From contig CM061109.1 of the NCBI GenBank assembly GCA_030770545.1, positions 15,422,001 to 15,486,000 on the forward strand: a stretch of 64,000 nt of DNA, given 5' to 3'. A program made the translations under genes and the position numbers. This DNA is from Macropodus opercularis (Eukaryota; Chordata; Actinopteri; Anabantiformes; Osphronemidae). The notes beneath the pieces are model-generated. The model was not told the DNA's origin. It ran no database searches and worked only from the letters and a program-made list of their open reading frames with translations. Numbering within the stretch: the stretch's first letter is position 1; every line of letters begins with the position of its first letter. This document shows positions 23,454 through 36,100 of the stretch, one piece after another.

Positions 23454-24175
23454 TTACCAGATGACGCTGGAGATGCTGGTTTCTCTTGGCAGCAGTGGGA
23501 GCATGGCGTTGTTAGCATGCGCCTCTTCCAGGCTGTGCTCTCGGCTCTTCCCAGGAGGCCTCTGTCCGTTCAGCAGTGTTAGTGGGATGTTGCAGTAGGT
23601 GTGCTGGTTGCCCAGAGAGGAGAGTGGCGGCAGGGTCCCACCTGGGGGTATGTCATACTCGTAGCTGCGGTAGTAGTGTTTCTGCCTCATGGTGGTGTGG
23701 TAGGTGTTGTGGAAAGTGGAACGCAGCTCTGGGTGGGCGGTGGCCATGGCGGTAGATGTGGCTGCTGCCATGGAGATGGCGGACACGGTCTGCAGCTCTC
23801 CGAAGGGGCCCTGCTCGCTGACGTCCAGCGCCGGCTCGTGGGTGAGCATGGGCTCTGTGCGCCTGAATGGCATCTCGTATTGCAGCTGCTTCCAGAACTT
23901 GGAGTTGAGCTTGTTGCTCTTGGGGCCGCGCCACTTGATCACGGTGAGCGTTTTAATGGTATGCTTTAGAGCCTCCACCTCCTGGTAGTTCATGATGCCG
24001 CGCAGCTCGGCACACTCGATCAGGATGACTTTGATCTCACCAGTGACCAACATGTTGCGCAGCCGAGTCTCCAGCTCGAAGATGCTCCAACCTCGCCGCA
24101 CTACATAGTTGGGCGTCATCACTATAATGAGGCGTTTGCTCTGGTCAACACAGCGCGCCACATCCTCTATGTAGG
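23454..24175 (-). CDS. IL1RAPL1: IL1RAPL1 last coding exon: TIR second half and C-terminal tail
   Basis: The acceptor TGCAG at 24180-24176 opens the exon two bases into a Thr codon. It continues YIEDVARCVDQSKRLIIVMT, RRGWSIFELETRLRNML and VTGEIKVILIEC, then TIR box 3 with FWKQLQYEMP. The IL1RAPL-specific tail follows, with the very conserved SEQGPFGELQTVSAISMAAA and HYYRSYEY blocks and the end LLPRETSISSVIW before TAA. Long open frames on the other strand and in other frames across 23600-23990 are shadows of this GC-rich exon. The open frame upstream of 24175 (to about 24500) is intron read-through. Confidence 0.96.
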
Positions 24176-27100
24176 CTGCAGGGACAAATAAAAGAAAAAA
24201 GCATAAGAGTGGCAAAGTAGTGGACTCATGAATGTTTGGAGCTAAGGATTTAAGGCAGACAGGACCACAACACAGAACAATGATGGGTAAACATACAGCA
24301 TCAAACACAAAACACAAGACAATGACAAATAGCTGCTTTGGCCTGTGATTCTCATAGTGTACACAAAAACCAGGGGCTGGGATAGTGTGTGTGTGGGAAA
24401 ATACATCTAAAAGTGTCGTTTTCTGGTGCTGTTTGTATGTATTGCCGTAATTGTGTGTACTGTAACCAATACTCTGGATGAAGGACAGACCCAGAGACAA
24501 GTTAGGCTAAGTTGCTTTCCACTGAACAGGGCCTGATGTTTCAGGTCACACAGCAGCGCCACTCTGAGAGCAGGTAAATCATAGCAGCTGATAACAAGAG
24601 GAAATGACTGAGGGCGAGTACCTCTAAACAGCCGTGTGTCATCCTGGTAATGCTCATTGGTCAGACCTAAACATAAACATTCAGGTCACAGGCAGAACAC
24701 AGTACAGACAGATAAACATCCTCAACACAAGTCGTGAAAATGGCCGCGTCTCCTCTCACTCATCTTCTTTATTTCATATACGATTAATCATATTCCGTGT
24801 TTCCCTGATTGGACATTCATCTACAACGTTTTTGCCTGGCACTGATGCTGGCGGCAATTTCCTTTTGATTAAAGGAACGAGGCAGCTCAGTCAGCAGGGC
24901 TTAGAGCCTTTGCACATTTCCTACTGATGTTTAATTCTGTCTGGACGAACTAGACGTGTTTGTGTTTTATCAGTTCCACATGAAGCCTACAGTACAAACA
25001 CTCAGCATCACTATTAACTAGAGCACACTGTGTACCGCTGGCACAGACTGGCACTACTAAGCAGAGTTAGCACACATGAGAATATGTTCAGACAGAATTT
25101 TCACGGATTTATTAATGCATGGATGAAAACCAGGGAGGATGATAAATTTGTTCCATATATCAGTTCCCAGTACACGCTGTGTACTGTATTCCCATATCTG
25201 TAGTAGATAGTGTGGGAATAGAAAGTGAGGAATACTGTGACTTACTTTCATCCACTGAGGTTTGAGAGGATACAAGAGAGAGTTTCTGTTGACAGTTCTG
25301 GACTGAATACGTCTGCTTCTCTTTTCCGTTCATTTGGAAATTTGGAATGTGAAACGTACTTTTAAGTGTGAAAATGCTCAGCTTGAATCTGCCCTAACAG
25401 CACTGAACACTGAGACACAAGACAGTGACAGTGACAAACAAGACCGAAGACAAACAACAAAACAAGCACTTCAAATTATAAGACGGTTAGATATGTGCCA
25501 AACACTGCAGAAGCCACACTGCAGCGCACCGGCAAGTCTAAAAACCCTCACACTCCACTACGCTATGTAACACGAGCATGGATGGGCAGACCGTCACAGT
25601 GCTTACTTCCTGTTGGGATGAGGTCTCGGTCTGGAATGAAGAGTTTGTAGCCGTAATGTTTCTCCAGGACGTCAGGGAGGATCTCTAGGGCGAAGCGTTC
25701 CTCCTCTCTGGTCTCCTGACTCCACTGATCAGGGTCCACCTTGGTGTAGGACAGGTACGCATCATAGTCTTTGTTTTCTGAAGAACAGAGAAGCGACGGG
25801 AAGCAGGTCATGACAAACATACACATTCAGAAGCACAATGTAAATATGCCAACGTGTCGATCATCTAAATCACTCGAAAGTCTTTACAAACAGAGACATT
25901 TTCTTGATCTATATGCTTAAAGTCTGTTTTCCTCTCCAGACACCTGACCTTGTGTCTGTAGTACACATTACTGTAATATGCTGCTATGGAAACCCAACTC
26001 TCCCGGGAAAGCTTTTCACAAGATTTTGGAACCTGGCTGCGGATATTTGTTCCCATTCAGCCACAAGATCACAGCACTGAAGTTGGGCCATAAGTCCTGG
26101 CTCACAGTCCGTTTTCCACTGCGTCCCAGGGTGTTGGATGGAGATGAGGTCAGAGCGGTGCACAGGCCATTTGAGTTCTTCTACATTAAACTGACAACAC
26201 AGTCGCCACCATCAAGTGCATAGGGACACTGCGATATTAAAGGAAGAAACAGGCCCAGACCAAGAGCATATCGCATATGAACAGTGGTGTTCATGTATGT
26301 TTTGCCATGTGGTGTAAATTCGAAACAAATTGGGGTAATACATGAATCATGATTCAGGCAGAATCCTCATCTCCACCTTGAAATAATTTCCCAGAAGACA
26401 AAGGGAACAACCGAAAAGGTGGAAAATAGATGAACTGGAAAAAAAGCAACACTGGTGACATGTTCAGTTAGTCCTAGTCATTACGCTCCGTAGAAACTGG
26501 AATGTGGGCCAGCCAAAAAGGGAAGAGGGGTTTTTCACAAGCTCTGTGAGGAGCAGCTTTGAAACGCTGTGGAAAGGCTAGGGCTGCGCTCAGTAAGGAT
26601 CTGAACATCAAACGACATTTCCAAATTAGCAACCAACCTTGCAAATTAACCACCTAGCAAAGCTAGAAAATCAAAAACAGCTTGTATCCTGTTCCCTGAC
26701 GCTATGACTTAATCATGGAAGTTTGAGTCAACAAAACAGTGAGTAATAGATAATTTATGCTACTGTAGCAACAATCCAGTGATTTAAAATGAGCTCAGTA
26801 TTTCCAGAAGCTTTGAGGAGAAAAACAGAGAGAAGCTACCGGGGCACAAACAGACAGATCCTTAGCTCAGGCAAAAGTTAACTATGTTCTTCAGAGGAAC
26901 CAGAAAGTTGCCCTGCAATTTCAGACTGCTTAGGCTTTTATTTGTCACTCACAGAGGCCTCTTCGAGCTTGTCTAGTCCCCACGTACCACTGTCTGGCCT
27001 TCGACAGCAGAGGGTGGGCATCATTCCATGACATATTGAGACTGATCTCTTTTTAAATGGGCAACAAATTGAAAATCTGTCTCCTCTCCTGCCTATGCAA

Positions 27101-30100
27101 CCACCGCAGCAATGTACACACATGCATCACCTGCATCTTGGCAACTGCCCCCCCACCAAAACCCCCCACACACATAGGAATAGAGAAAGAGAGACAGAGA
27201 GGAAATGGGCTAGAACCAGAGAAGCGTATCCACCAAGGAGTGTGCAACAGTCTGTATAAACAGGCTAAACAAATTCAACAAATCTAGAAAACAGACCCAC
27301 AAAGGGACATACAAGGTCATCTACGCTTGCTTGACGTTAAATTTTGGAAAAGGTATGTCTGTGAAAGTGTTTCTCTTTTTGTGCTGCCGTTACCTCCATC
27401 AACGTCCTCGCTGCCAAAGTGCCTCCTATAGAAGAGCATCAGCTCGATCTTGTAGCATTTGTAGAGGGAGATGAGAAAGATGAGCAGCAGCAGGATGGCT
27501 CCCAGCCCTCCTGCCAGCTCCACGGTGTACATGAGCTCTGCTGGGGACAACACACACAGACAAGATCATATTTAAAACTTAGGAGACAACGCAGACTGGA
27601 ATTTCATTTAAAGTGATGTCTGATATGAATCCACAAACACATGACTGACTGTCTACTTTCTGCTTCTTTTGTCCTCTGAAACTACAGAGTTAAGAGGATA
27701 CGTGCACATTTCCAGATGTCAGCTCAGAACAAAGCTACACTACATCAATCTTCAGGGGGAAGAACCACGAAGATCATAATAAGTATGGGAAAAATGAGAG
27801 GGCACAGTTCAGGGAGACGCAAGGAAACAAGAGGGATCATGAGAAATTGGGTTCATTTCTTAGGAGAAGAGCAGCAATGACCCGACTCTGCACTCTGGCT
27901 GTTGTCCATAGTGGAACGCGTGACAAATCAGGACACGGCTGAAGACACTTTCAAAACACAAGGGTTCAGTTTATTCATCTTACTCCCCTCTCCATCATTC
28001 CTCTTGTGCTCTCGCTCGCATTTCCCTCAACCTCTTTTCTCTCGTTGTGTCTTTGCCCATTTTTCTTTCCCATTATCTTCTTTCCATCTCTCCAGAGAAG
28101 TGGCTTGGTGAAGGATGACTTATGGTGTGTATTAAAGCTACATTTACCTGTTGGCTGACTTAGAACAGGTTCAGCTTCTATGTGTGTCCTACTATGAGCT
28201 GAGGCACAACTGCTGGGGCTCCTCAATTCACAACAGCACCAGATGCACCACTTGTATATTTTTATTTAAATGAGTTGAAATTATAGAAATTTCCGTTCCC
28301 TCGAGTGGAGAAACTCTTCCTTTCAGGATAACATCACTTATGTGAGGTAAAGGTTGCATCAGAGAATGATTTAACCACTCAGTCAAACTGTACTTGTTAA
28401 ATAACAGTGAGTGCTTAGTGTTAGGATTTTACTAAGAGCCGATTAGCTTAGCTGGAGACAGGTGGGCAGCAAGTCTGGCACGACCAGTAAAGGCCACACT
28501 CCAATACATTTAAAGCTTCCTCATTTACTGTACATCTTATTTGTTTAAGCTGTATATAACCCAAACTGTAAAACCACATATTGCAGATTTACAGGGGTTT
28601 ATGAGATTAATTTCTGTCTTTGTGCTAAGCTAAGCAAACCAGCTGCCGACTTTAGTTTTTATCATTTATCAAAGTACTGTCATTCTTTAGTTTTTTTACT
28701 CTATGCAACAAGGCCATTAAGAGAGAGGTTCTGAATATGTGGTACATACAGTGTCTCTGAAAGGCAGCACTGCTGCTTTGTAAAATGCAATTCCTTGGCC
28801 TTATTCATGGCTTTAATGGGTATTACTAATTAACAGCAATTATCCTCACTCTCTAAGTTTTTATGTTTCACTGACCACCACTTCACTTCCATTTCGCTCT
28901 TTCTTCAGAGATGGAAGGAAGAAGCCTGCAGAGACATTCACAGACCTGCTGCAGGGCTTATGAGTGATGCATACTGGCAAGGGAAACATGAAATAAACAT
29001 CGGAATAATGCGAATGAGAAAGGAAGAGAGATGGAGAGAGAAGAAAAAAGAGATGCACAGAGAGACTTCTGTTGCCTCTTCTCAGAATTGCTGTTTTGAC
29101 AGAAGGGAGTTAAATGAAGCTGTCTACAGTCTGTAAAGACCACTCAGATGGAATTGGGCCAACTACAAAGGACGGTCACAGAGACAGAGATTAAAGTGAG
29201 GAGACAGACAGATAAAGACTTAAAATGTAATTGTATGCTGACGCTATTGGCCTGTCGGGAAAAGCTGAGGACCAATTTGCTGTTTAAACAGCCTCAAATT
29301 ACCTCTCTTTGTAGGGTGACAACCAGCGCATGAAAAGCGCTTCAGACAAGTCACGCTACAGATCCAAAATAGCTAAACGGCTACACAGAGAAGCAGCCGA
29401 CCAACTACAGCTCAGGTATAGAGTGTGAACCCTCAGAGACGGAACGAGGAAATAAAAAAATGTATGTAACGTATGAGTATATTGCTATGAACAAGCAGTG
29501 TTTGTCCATGTTTAGTGTGTGTCCATGTGTCCTTCCTGCTTTAAGGATTAGACATAGACAATGTATGGAGCAGATCTGAAACAGTCACTTGGTACATGTA
29601 TTGCTCCCTTTGAGCTCTGTTTTAGTTCACACCAAGTCTAGAGGCAATCTTCTGTCTGAGTCAGGTGTTTGGTGCTAAGAAGCTAGAGGGTAAATTAGCT
29701 GCCCGCTGAGCGACAACAATGATGAAATCAATGGGAGTGAACGGAACAATAGAGTTTTTGAAAAAAATAAACAGAAAGACAATTCTAATGCTGAGTAGAG
29801 CTGAGGGGAGCCACATATTCAGGACGGATTCTCTTTAGATTTGTCATTATGATGATATGCAGTTTAACCTTTGACCTTTGCTAACGCCCCCTGTGGCGCT
29901 AGCAGGAAACGTCAAAGAGCCCTTACCCCGTCTGAACAGCTGGATAGTTGCTTGACGACGACCGTTGCCATTTTCCACATAACAGGAATAATTTCCCAAG
30001 TCCTCCTCCTCCAAAGAGTCAATAGTCAAGGAGATGGCGACTTCTTGCTCACCAAGATGCTCTTTGATGACTCTGCAAAAGCAACGATGCACAAAAACGT

Positions 30101-33100
30101 CCTTAACCATGCTTGTCTGTACTGTAGCAGCAGTTTTGCAGATGATTGGCAGTAATCGGCTTAATCAGTGATTTGATGTCCAGCATGTATGTGACTGGGC
30201 TTCTAGAGTCATGATCCTGAACGCAGCAATCACAAAACATATTGTGTTACACTTCTCAAGGGTAAAGTGGTTATAAACGCCCACAAGCAGCATTGTTCTG
30301 TCCAACAAGTGTATCTGGATGAACCCCCCTTTGTGTTACTGTAAGTACTTCATGGTATGTTAATTTCTTTCTCTGCACTCGAAACATATGAGAAATGAAA
30401 ATCAATAAGGGTTCTTCCTCTGCGCGTGCGGGGGGGGGATCAAATAATGGCGATGAGAAGAAAATCTTTTTATAGCGGCTGCCATGGTAACGGCAAGAAG
30501 GAGAGAAAGTAATATTCCATAAAGTAAATGAGTGTCCCCCACTGGGCTGGTTGAGCCTGATGGAGGAGGGAATGGGGAGATAATGCTCCCTCATACCACT
30601 GACACTACTTAGCCCACTTTTACAGGACCCGCAGCACAGATGACACTTTGGAGGAAACAAAGTGCAAATTAGAAACAAATAATCTTTGTTAGTGAGCATG
30701 TGTGCTTGAACGTGCATCATCTGTTGTATGCGTTAATAACAGCTATGTGCTGGGAAGTGGGAGTGGGATAAGGAAACACGAAAGAGCATGTGTGTTCGGG
30801 TGTGTAGGGGGATAATGACTCTCAAACATCTCTCCTCTCTCTCGCCTTCAAGCCGATAAACTGCACATAAGGACAGCTTGTTGGGGAGATTTGGCATCGG
30901 TAATTGAAAGTGTATCATGGGCTTTTCGTGGAGAGGCTGAGGCAGAGCTGATGATATTTGTAGTTTCAGCTGAGTTTGTTGTGCGGTGGGTTGGTGGGAG
31001 CTGGGCGCTGAGAGGAGCCACAGGAATAATTCATGTCTCTCCAGGGAGTGGTGGTTACTTTGAAGCTTCCCGTTTTACATTATCGCACCGTGTGAGAAAG
31101 TGAAGCTTGTTGCCATATGACCCGATGGATAATCACCACTGTTCAAATGCTCAAATAGAAATGATAAGGACTCAAAGGGGGTTAACGTAGTCCCGGTGAA
31201 TAGCATTCATTTAAAAACAAATCATCCTCAGCCCCGAACCCTCACCATCCCAACTAAATATCTACCCTTGGCTTGACCCGGCTGTATGAAGAGTCTAGGA
31301 ATCTCCTCTAGTCTCACATTCTCTGCTGCAGGCACAGCTTCATTTCAATATTCTCCCCCTTTCTCATTAGTAAAACCTCTGTGTCTGCTCATTTAGTGAT
31401 CAATTTCAAGCTTACTCATTACCTTTATGCATCCAATTCCGAGCACACCTGCAAAACACAAACTGAACTGGGTCAACCACATATTGATCATCACCTTTAT
31501 TGCGCTGAGCCAGATTTGTTTTGCTAATTTATTAATCTGGGCCTGCTATGCTAATGTGCAGTCATCCATGCTATGATAGCAACAATAGTCCTGACCCGGT
31601 AGCTCAAATGAGAATTTATGGGCTTAGGTTACCATAGAAATGAACTCCTCTAAATCAATAGGCTGAGTTGGGTAAATAAATGCCTGCGGGAACTCTGAGC
31701 CTAATGTATGAGTTCTCTTCTCAAAGCTCAAGTTTGGCCACTGATGCATTAGTAATAAAGCTAAGTGTGTGGGTGCCAGCCTAAAGAAAAGAGCTAACCC
31801 TTAGAAACATGCGGTGTACCATCGGAAAAGAAGACTAGCTGCAGGCTGAGCACAGATTTGTTTCACTTCTCCAATTCTTTCTTTTCTCTGTTGCTTGGTT
31901 TTGCCCAGCCAATATCTCTGGTTACCTTTATGGACAAAAAACCAAGGCACTGACTGAACCTGAACAAGCTCAGGGCAGCTGCATCACCAACGGTGAGTGG
32001 ATGATCAAATACATTATTGATTGGCTGCATGAAATATTGGTATAAATTATTGAAACGATAACCTCTCAGCCAGGGAGTGGGGGAATCCTGGTGTTGAGGA
32101 GTAATAGAGGAAGAAAGCAGCAGCAGTTAAAATGAGATTTGTTTCTGTTGCCTGTTCATATCAGTGCACAAGCAAACACACTATCACAAATGTGTCTTCT
32201 TTGCTTTCTTCCTCTGCGACTTCTACCATATTTCTTAATCTTTCCACTTCTTCTCTGTTTGCGCTCTCACGCTTTCTCTACCTCTTCCTCTCTTCCCCTC
32301 CTACCCCCCTCTGCTCAGCTCCCCACGGCCCATCTGCATGCCGCTATAGGTGGGTGCACCGAGGGAGAGAGCGATAGTGGTGGCGGTGTGAAAAATGGCG
32401 GTTGTTAGCCATCTGACAGGGCTGTCTCCCCAGAGCTGCAGCCTCTCCAAACAGCCCTAATGGGAAACATGCACATGTACCAGGGAATGGACTTGTTTAG
32501 CAGGGAGAGACATAGAAACAGGCTTGTTTTAAATGTCTTAGAGGCCTCAACGTGAGACCTGCAAAATGTTGTAATGTTCTAAAAGGACACGGTAAGAGAG
32601 GGCAGGCTGTGAAGACGTGTGTAACAGAAGTTCAAAGAATGGAGTTTGTTTTTGTAAAACTGTGTTTTCAGTGGGGTAATGACAAATATCCTGTTCTTCA
32701 GTAGATGAATGGCGAAGAAAAAACATCTGCTGTGGAAAAAATGATTAGACAATAGAAAACAAATTAGTTCCATGTGTAGCCTGCGTGGAGGTCTGCTGTC
32801 TGAAACCGAGCCACAGCTGAAAACTTTTTGCTGGTTTGTCCAGTCGTGACCCTGAGGGAAACCAACTTTCTTTTTAATGCAACAAATGTCCAAACATCAC
32901 ATATTTCCTTTTCAGGCCTGCTGTTTTCTGTCTTGGCTTGATTTTCTGACAGTGTAGCACATAAATGCAATAAGGCTTAGGACCAATAATCAATATGGCA
33001 GCGCAGCACAATACAATACAGCAGCACCAAGACTCTATAATGTGAACTAACAATGTCCAGATCTTTGAGCTGTTCTGCTTTCTCACGGTGCAGTTTCACA

Positions 33101-36100
33101 GTTTGTTGCTGTTAAACATTTAAATTATGTAGATACATTCTACATGATTAGGTGTTAAAGGGAGCCTGTGCAGTTTGTCTGTGTGAAAGTGAAATCTCTT
33201 CTTTTTCACAGTATAGCGTGTTATGACTCATCCTCTTTCCAGCTGCTTTCAGATGCATTCTTGCAGGACAATACGGTAATTTAACAACAGCGACGAAAAT
33301 GAATGATTTAAAACTAACATCCAGCTTTGACTTGAAGCTTATACTACAACAGTGTCAGTGGAAATCAGCAGTGACTTGAAGTATATAAATATCTAGAAAA
33401 TTGTCAGTTGATTGAACGCAATTCGAAGTTGATGGGGTAAAACTCACAAAACCATTGGTATCGTCTTTTACTATTTTCCAGTGAATTATCTGCATCTAAT
33501 CTTATTTGCTCGCTTTGCCAAATGTAGTGAGATGCCTTAAACTCCAGCAGTGTTTCCTACTTGATCTCGCTCTCCTGGACTCTCTCTTCATCCAGGTCCT
33601 CTATAAACTTCTCTCCTTTCATCCAGTAGATGAGTGGGCTGACGTCACCGCTGTACCCAAAAAATGCTCTGCAAGTCAGGTTCAGAGTAGTTCCTGCAAA
33701 AAAAGAATAAGAAAGAAAAGACTGTGCTGTCAGACCAGAAACCGTATAATTCTGTATAATGTCATCTAAATACTGTACCTTCACAAAGTGAAATGATGAC
33801 ACACTAGCAAGTACTAATATATGTTCACACAGACATAAACTCAAGTACTTGCACAAAATCCATGTCACAAGTTGTTACATAACAGACTATTGAATCTGAA
33901 CACTTGTGCCCAGCTAACAAACCTTTGGGGATGTTCAGCTTTGATAGAAGCAGACAGTCTTTCCTTTCACTCTGACTCAAGGGAAAAACATCTCCGTTTG
34001 ATTTGATTATATTAATAGCACCTGTGTAGAGTACATCGATATGAAGACAGTAAGCTGTAATGAACACATGAGGGCACTCAAGAGCTTCCTGTAATGCCCC
34101 TTGAGACCATGGGGCCATGAGAGAAAAGATGATAGGTGGCGAGAGGAGGCTGACAATGACATTACTTTATTTAGAGCTGCTGCTGAGCGGGTCAAGGGTT
34201 AGCGACTGCACTTTGCTAAGAGTTGATTTGTCACCGAATAGCCAACGGGGGTCTTTGTGGTGTGAACTGATGGATCGTCTCCTTGCTTCAATAGCTAGCA
34301 TGTAGTGCCGGTGTGAGCTGACTGGAGCTGCCATGTACAGCTTCTATTTACACAAAGCCCTCAATATCCATGAAGTATGCATGTGTGAAGCTAGCGAGAA
34401 TAGACAGAACATTGTTGGCATATACTATGCACTTGTTTATTTTGCATTCGTCTGATGTGATATTCTCGAAGGGCCTGTGCTGCAGAAATCACTTGGCAAC
34501 AGCATACTGTACAGAAGATGGGGCTCATTATGCAGCACATGCCGTAAACTGTACGGCTGGAGCCGGTGCCGTGACTGAGGCTGAGGGAGAAGGGGTGCTT
34601 TTCACTCTCACAGCAGGGTTAAGGAACAGGAGCACAGGGTAAATGTGCCGGTATGGGACATGTTTTATTAATCTTGTGTCACACGCTACAGCACCACGGA
34701 CAGCTCCCCAGAACCTAGGTAGAAGAATTCAAAGCGTTCTACAAAACTACAGCCTCACAAATGATTAACACTCCTCTATGACAGTCATAAGTAACTGCAT
34801 AGTTATGTATTTAAAGACGACTCCACCTAACTGATCTTTGAAGCCATCGCAGGCGACTAAGCAGCTTTTTCTCAGATACACAGACTTCATGAGCGTTTCC
34901 ACTGCAAAACTGTCGGGGCTACTTTCAAAAGGCATGTGTCCTCTGCTACCAACCCGAACACAGCTTCAAAAGATTTCAGAGGTTACTCTGACCACAAGGA
35001 AGGTCTTGTGGCGTGCATGGAAAGGAAATGGGAGGACAGCCAGGAATGAACTGATAGTACTGACTGTGAGGAGCAGTGGCTGACATTTCCAAAGTTCAAC
35101 AGCCACTCTCAGCTTGGTATTTGTGCACAGTCGGGCTCTACAAAGACTACACGTTGTACCTACAAAACATGAACCCTCTGCATGTGGTTACGCACACACG
35201 CAGGCTACTGTACAGTTGTACCTATGTGTATATAAACTATAACCACACTGGGTAAGTGAAATATTGTGTGAGGTGGATGCAACGTCTACCTTTCCCTCTG
35301 TTTATAAATCTCCTCTGTGTTGTTAATTTAGCCCACAGATCAATTGCAAACTAGGAATGTCAGGCTGTCGGCAGCTGCTACCTGGAAAGGAAGTTTCCAC
35401 TGAGCTCCCAGAGAATCACAGGAAATTGTTGGAGGCATCATGCTGTCTCTGTCTAATCCAGGTGCAGTTCTCGCTCGAACACGGTCAAATTCACCTTTGT
35501 TACTCTGCCTCTATTAAAAACACCAGCCACCAAAACATGTAGATGCAACACATTGTGTTTGTGGCCCCTGACTGTAATAGTAGTAGTAATAGTAGTCATT
35601 TCCCACTTTTAGGCCTTTTCTAGTGCAAATAAGGTCAAACTGAACCATTTTTTTACATCATATCATATCATATCCTGAATCTTCTCATTTGTGTCTGGAC
35701 TTGTTCTTGAGAAGAACAAATTAAGACAAACATCTTTACTCTTCAACTGCTGCAAATGATCAAATAATTATATAAAATTACATTGTACGTGCAAATAATG
35801 GGCACTGTAAGATTCTCTTCAGCCCCTTCCTTTATTTTCTGAACTTGCCTGTGTACAGTACAAAAACCTCAGGTCCTTTCAGGTCTTACATACACAGAAA
35901 AAGACATTACCAGAAAAAAAAAACATTAACCAGACATTTTTGCATAAAGCAGCCATGGCTCTGTCATTAACCTCTGAGCCAGCAAACTGCTGAAGTCAAG
36001 GTTTGAACAGATGGTAGGAAGGAAACAATAAGGTAAAACACATGCACACTACGAGGTTACAGGGGAGGAGGAGCTTTCAGAACCCCTCTGTTCTCTCCTG

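Noticed and set aside
23601..23988. Plus-strand open frames of 94-122 codons over the IL1RAPL1 last exon
   Set aside because: They lie opposite a well-conserved coding exon and look like shadows of it.
24176..24500. Extension of the last IL1RAPL1 exon frame upstream to an ATG near 24500
   Set aside because: The acceptor at 24176 and exact phase with the 25607 donor show that this is intron sequence; its translation has no TIR similarity.
29884..29908. Hairpin-like CTAACGCC...GGCGCTAG and CTCF-like CCACAGGGGGCG near the Ig3 exon
   Set aside because: The stem has a mismatch and is only about 8 bases; the CTCF-like core lacks one base of the consensus.
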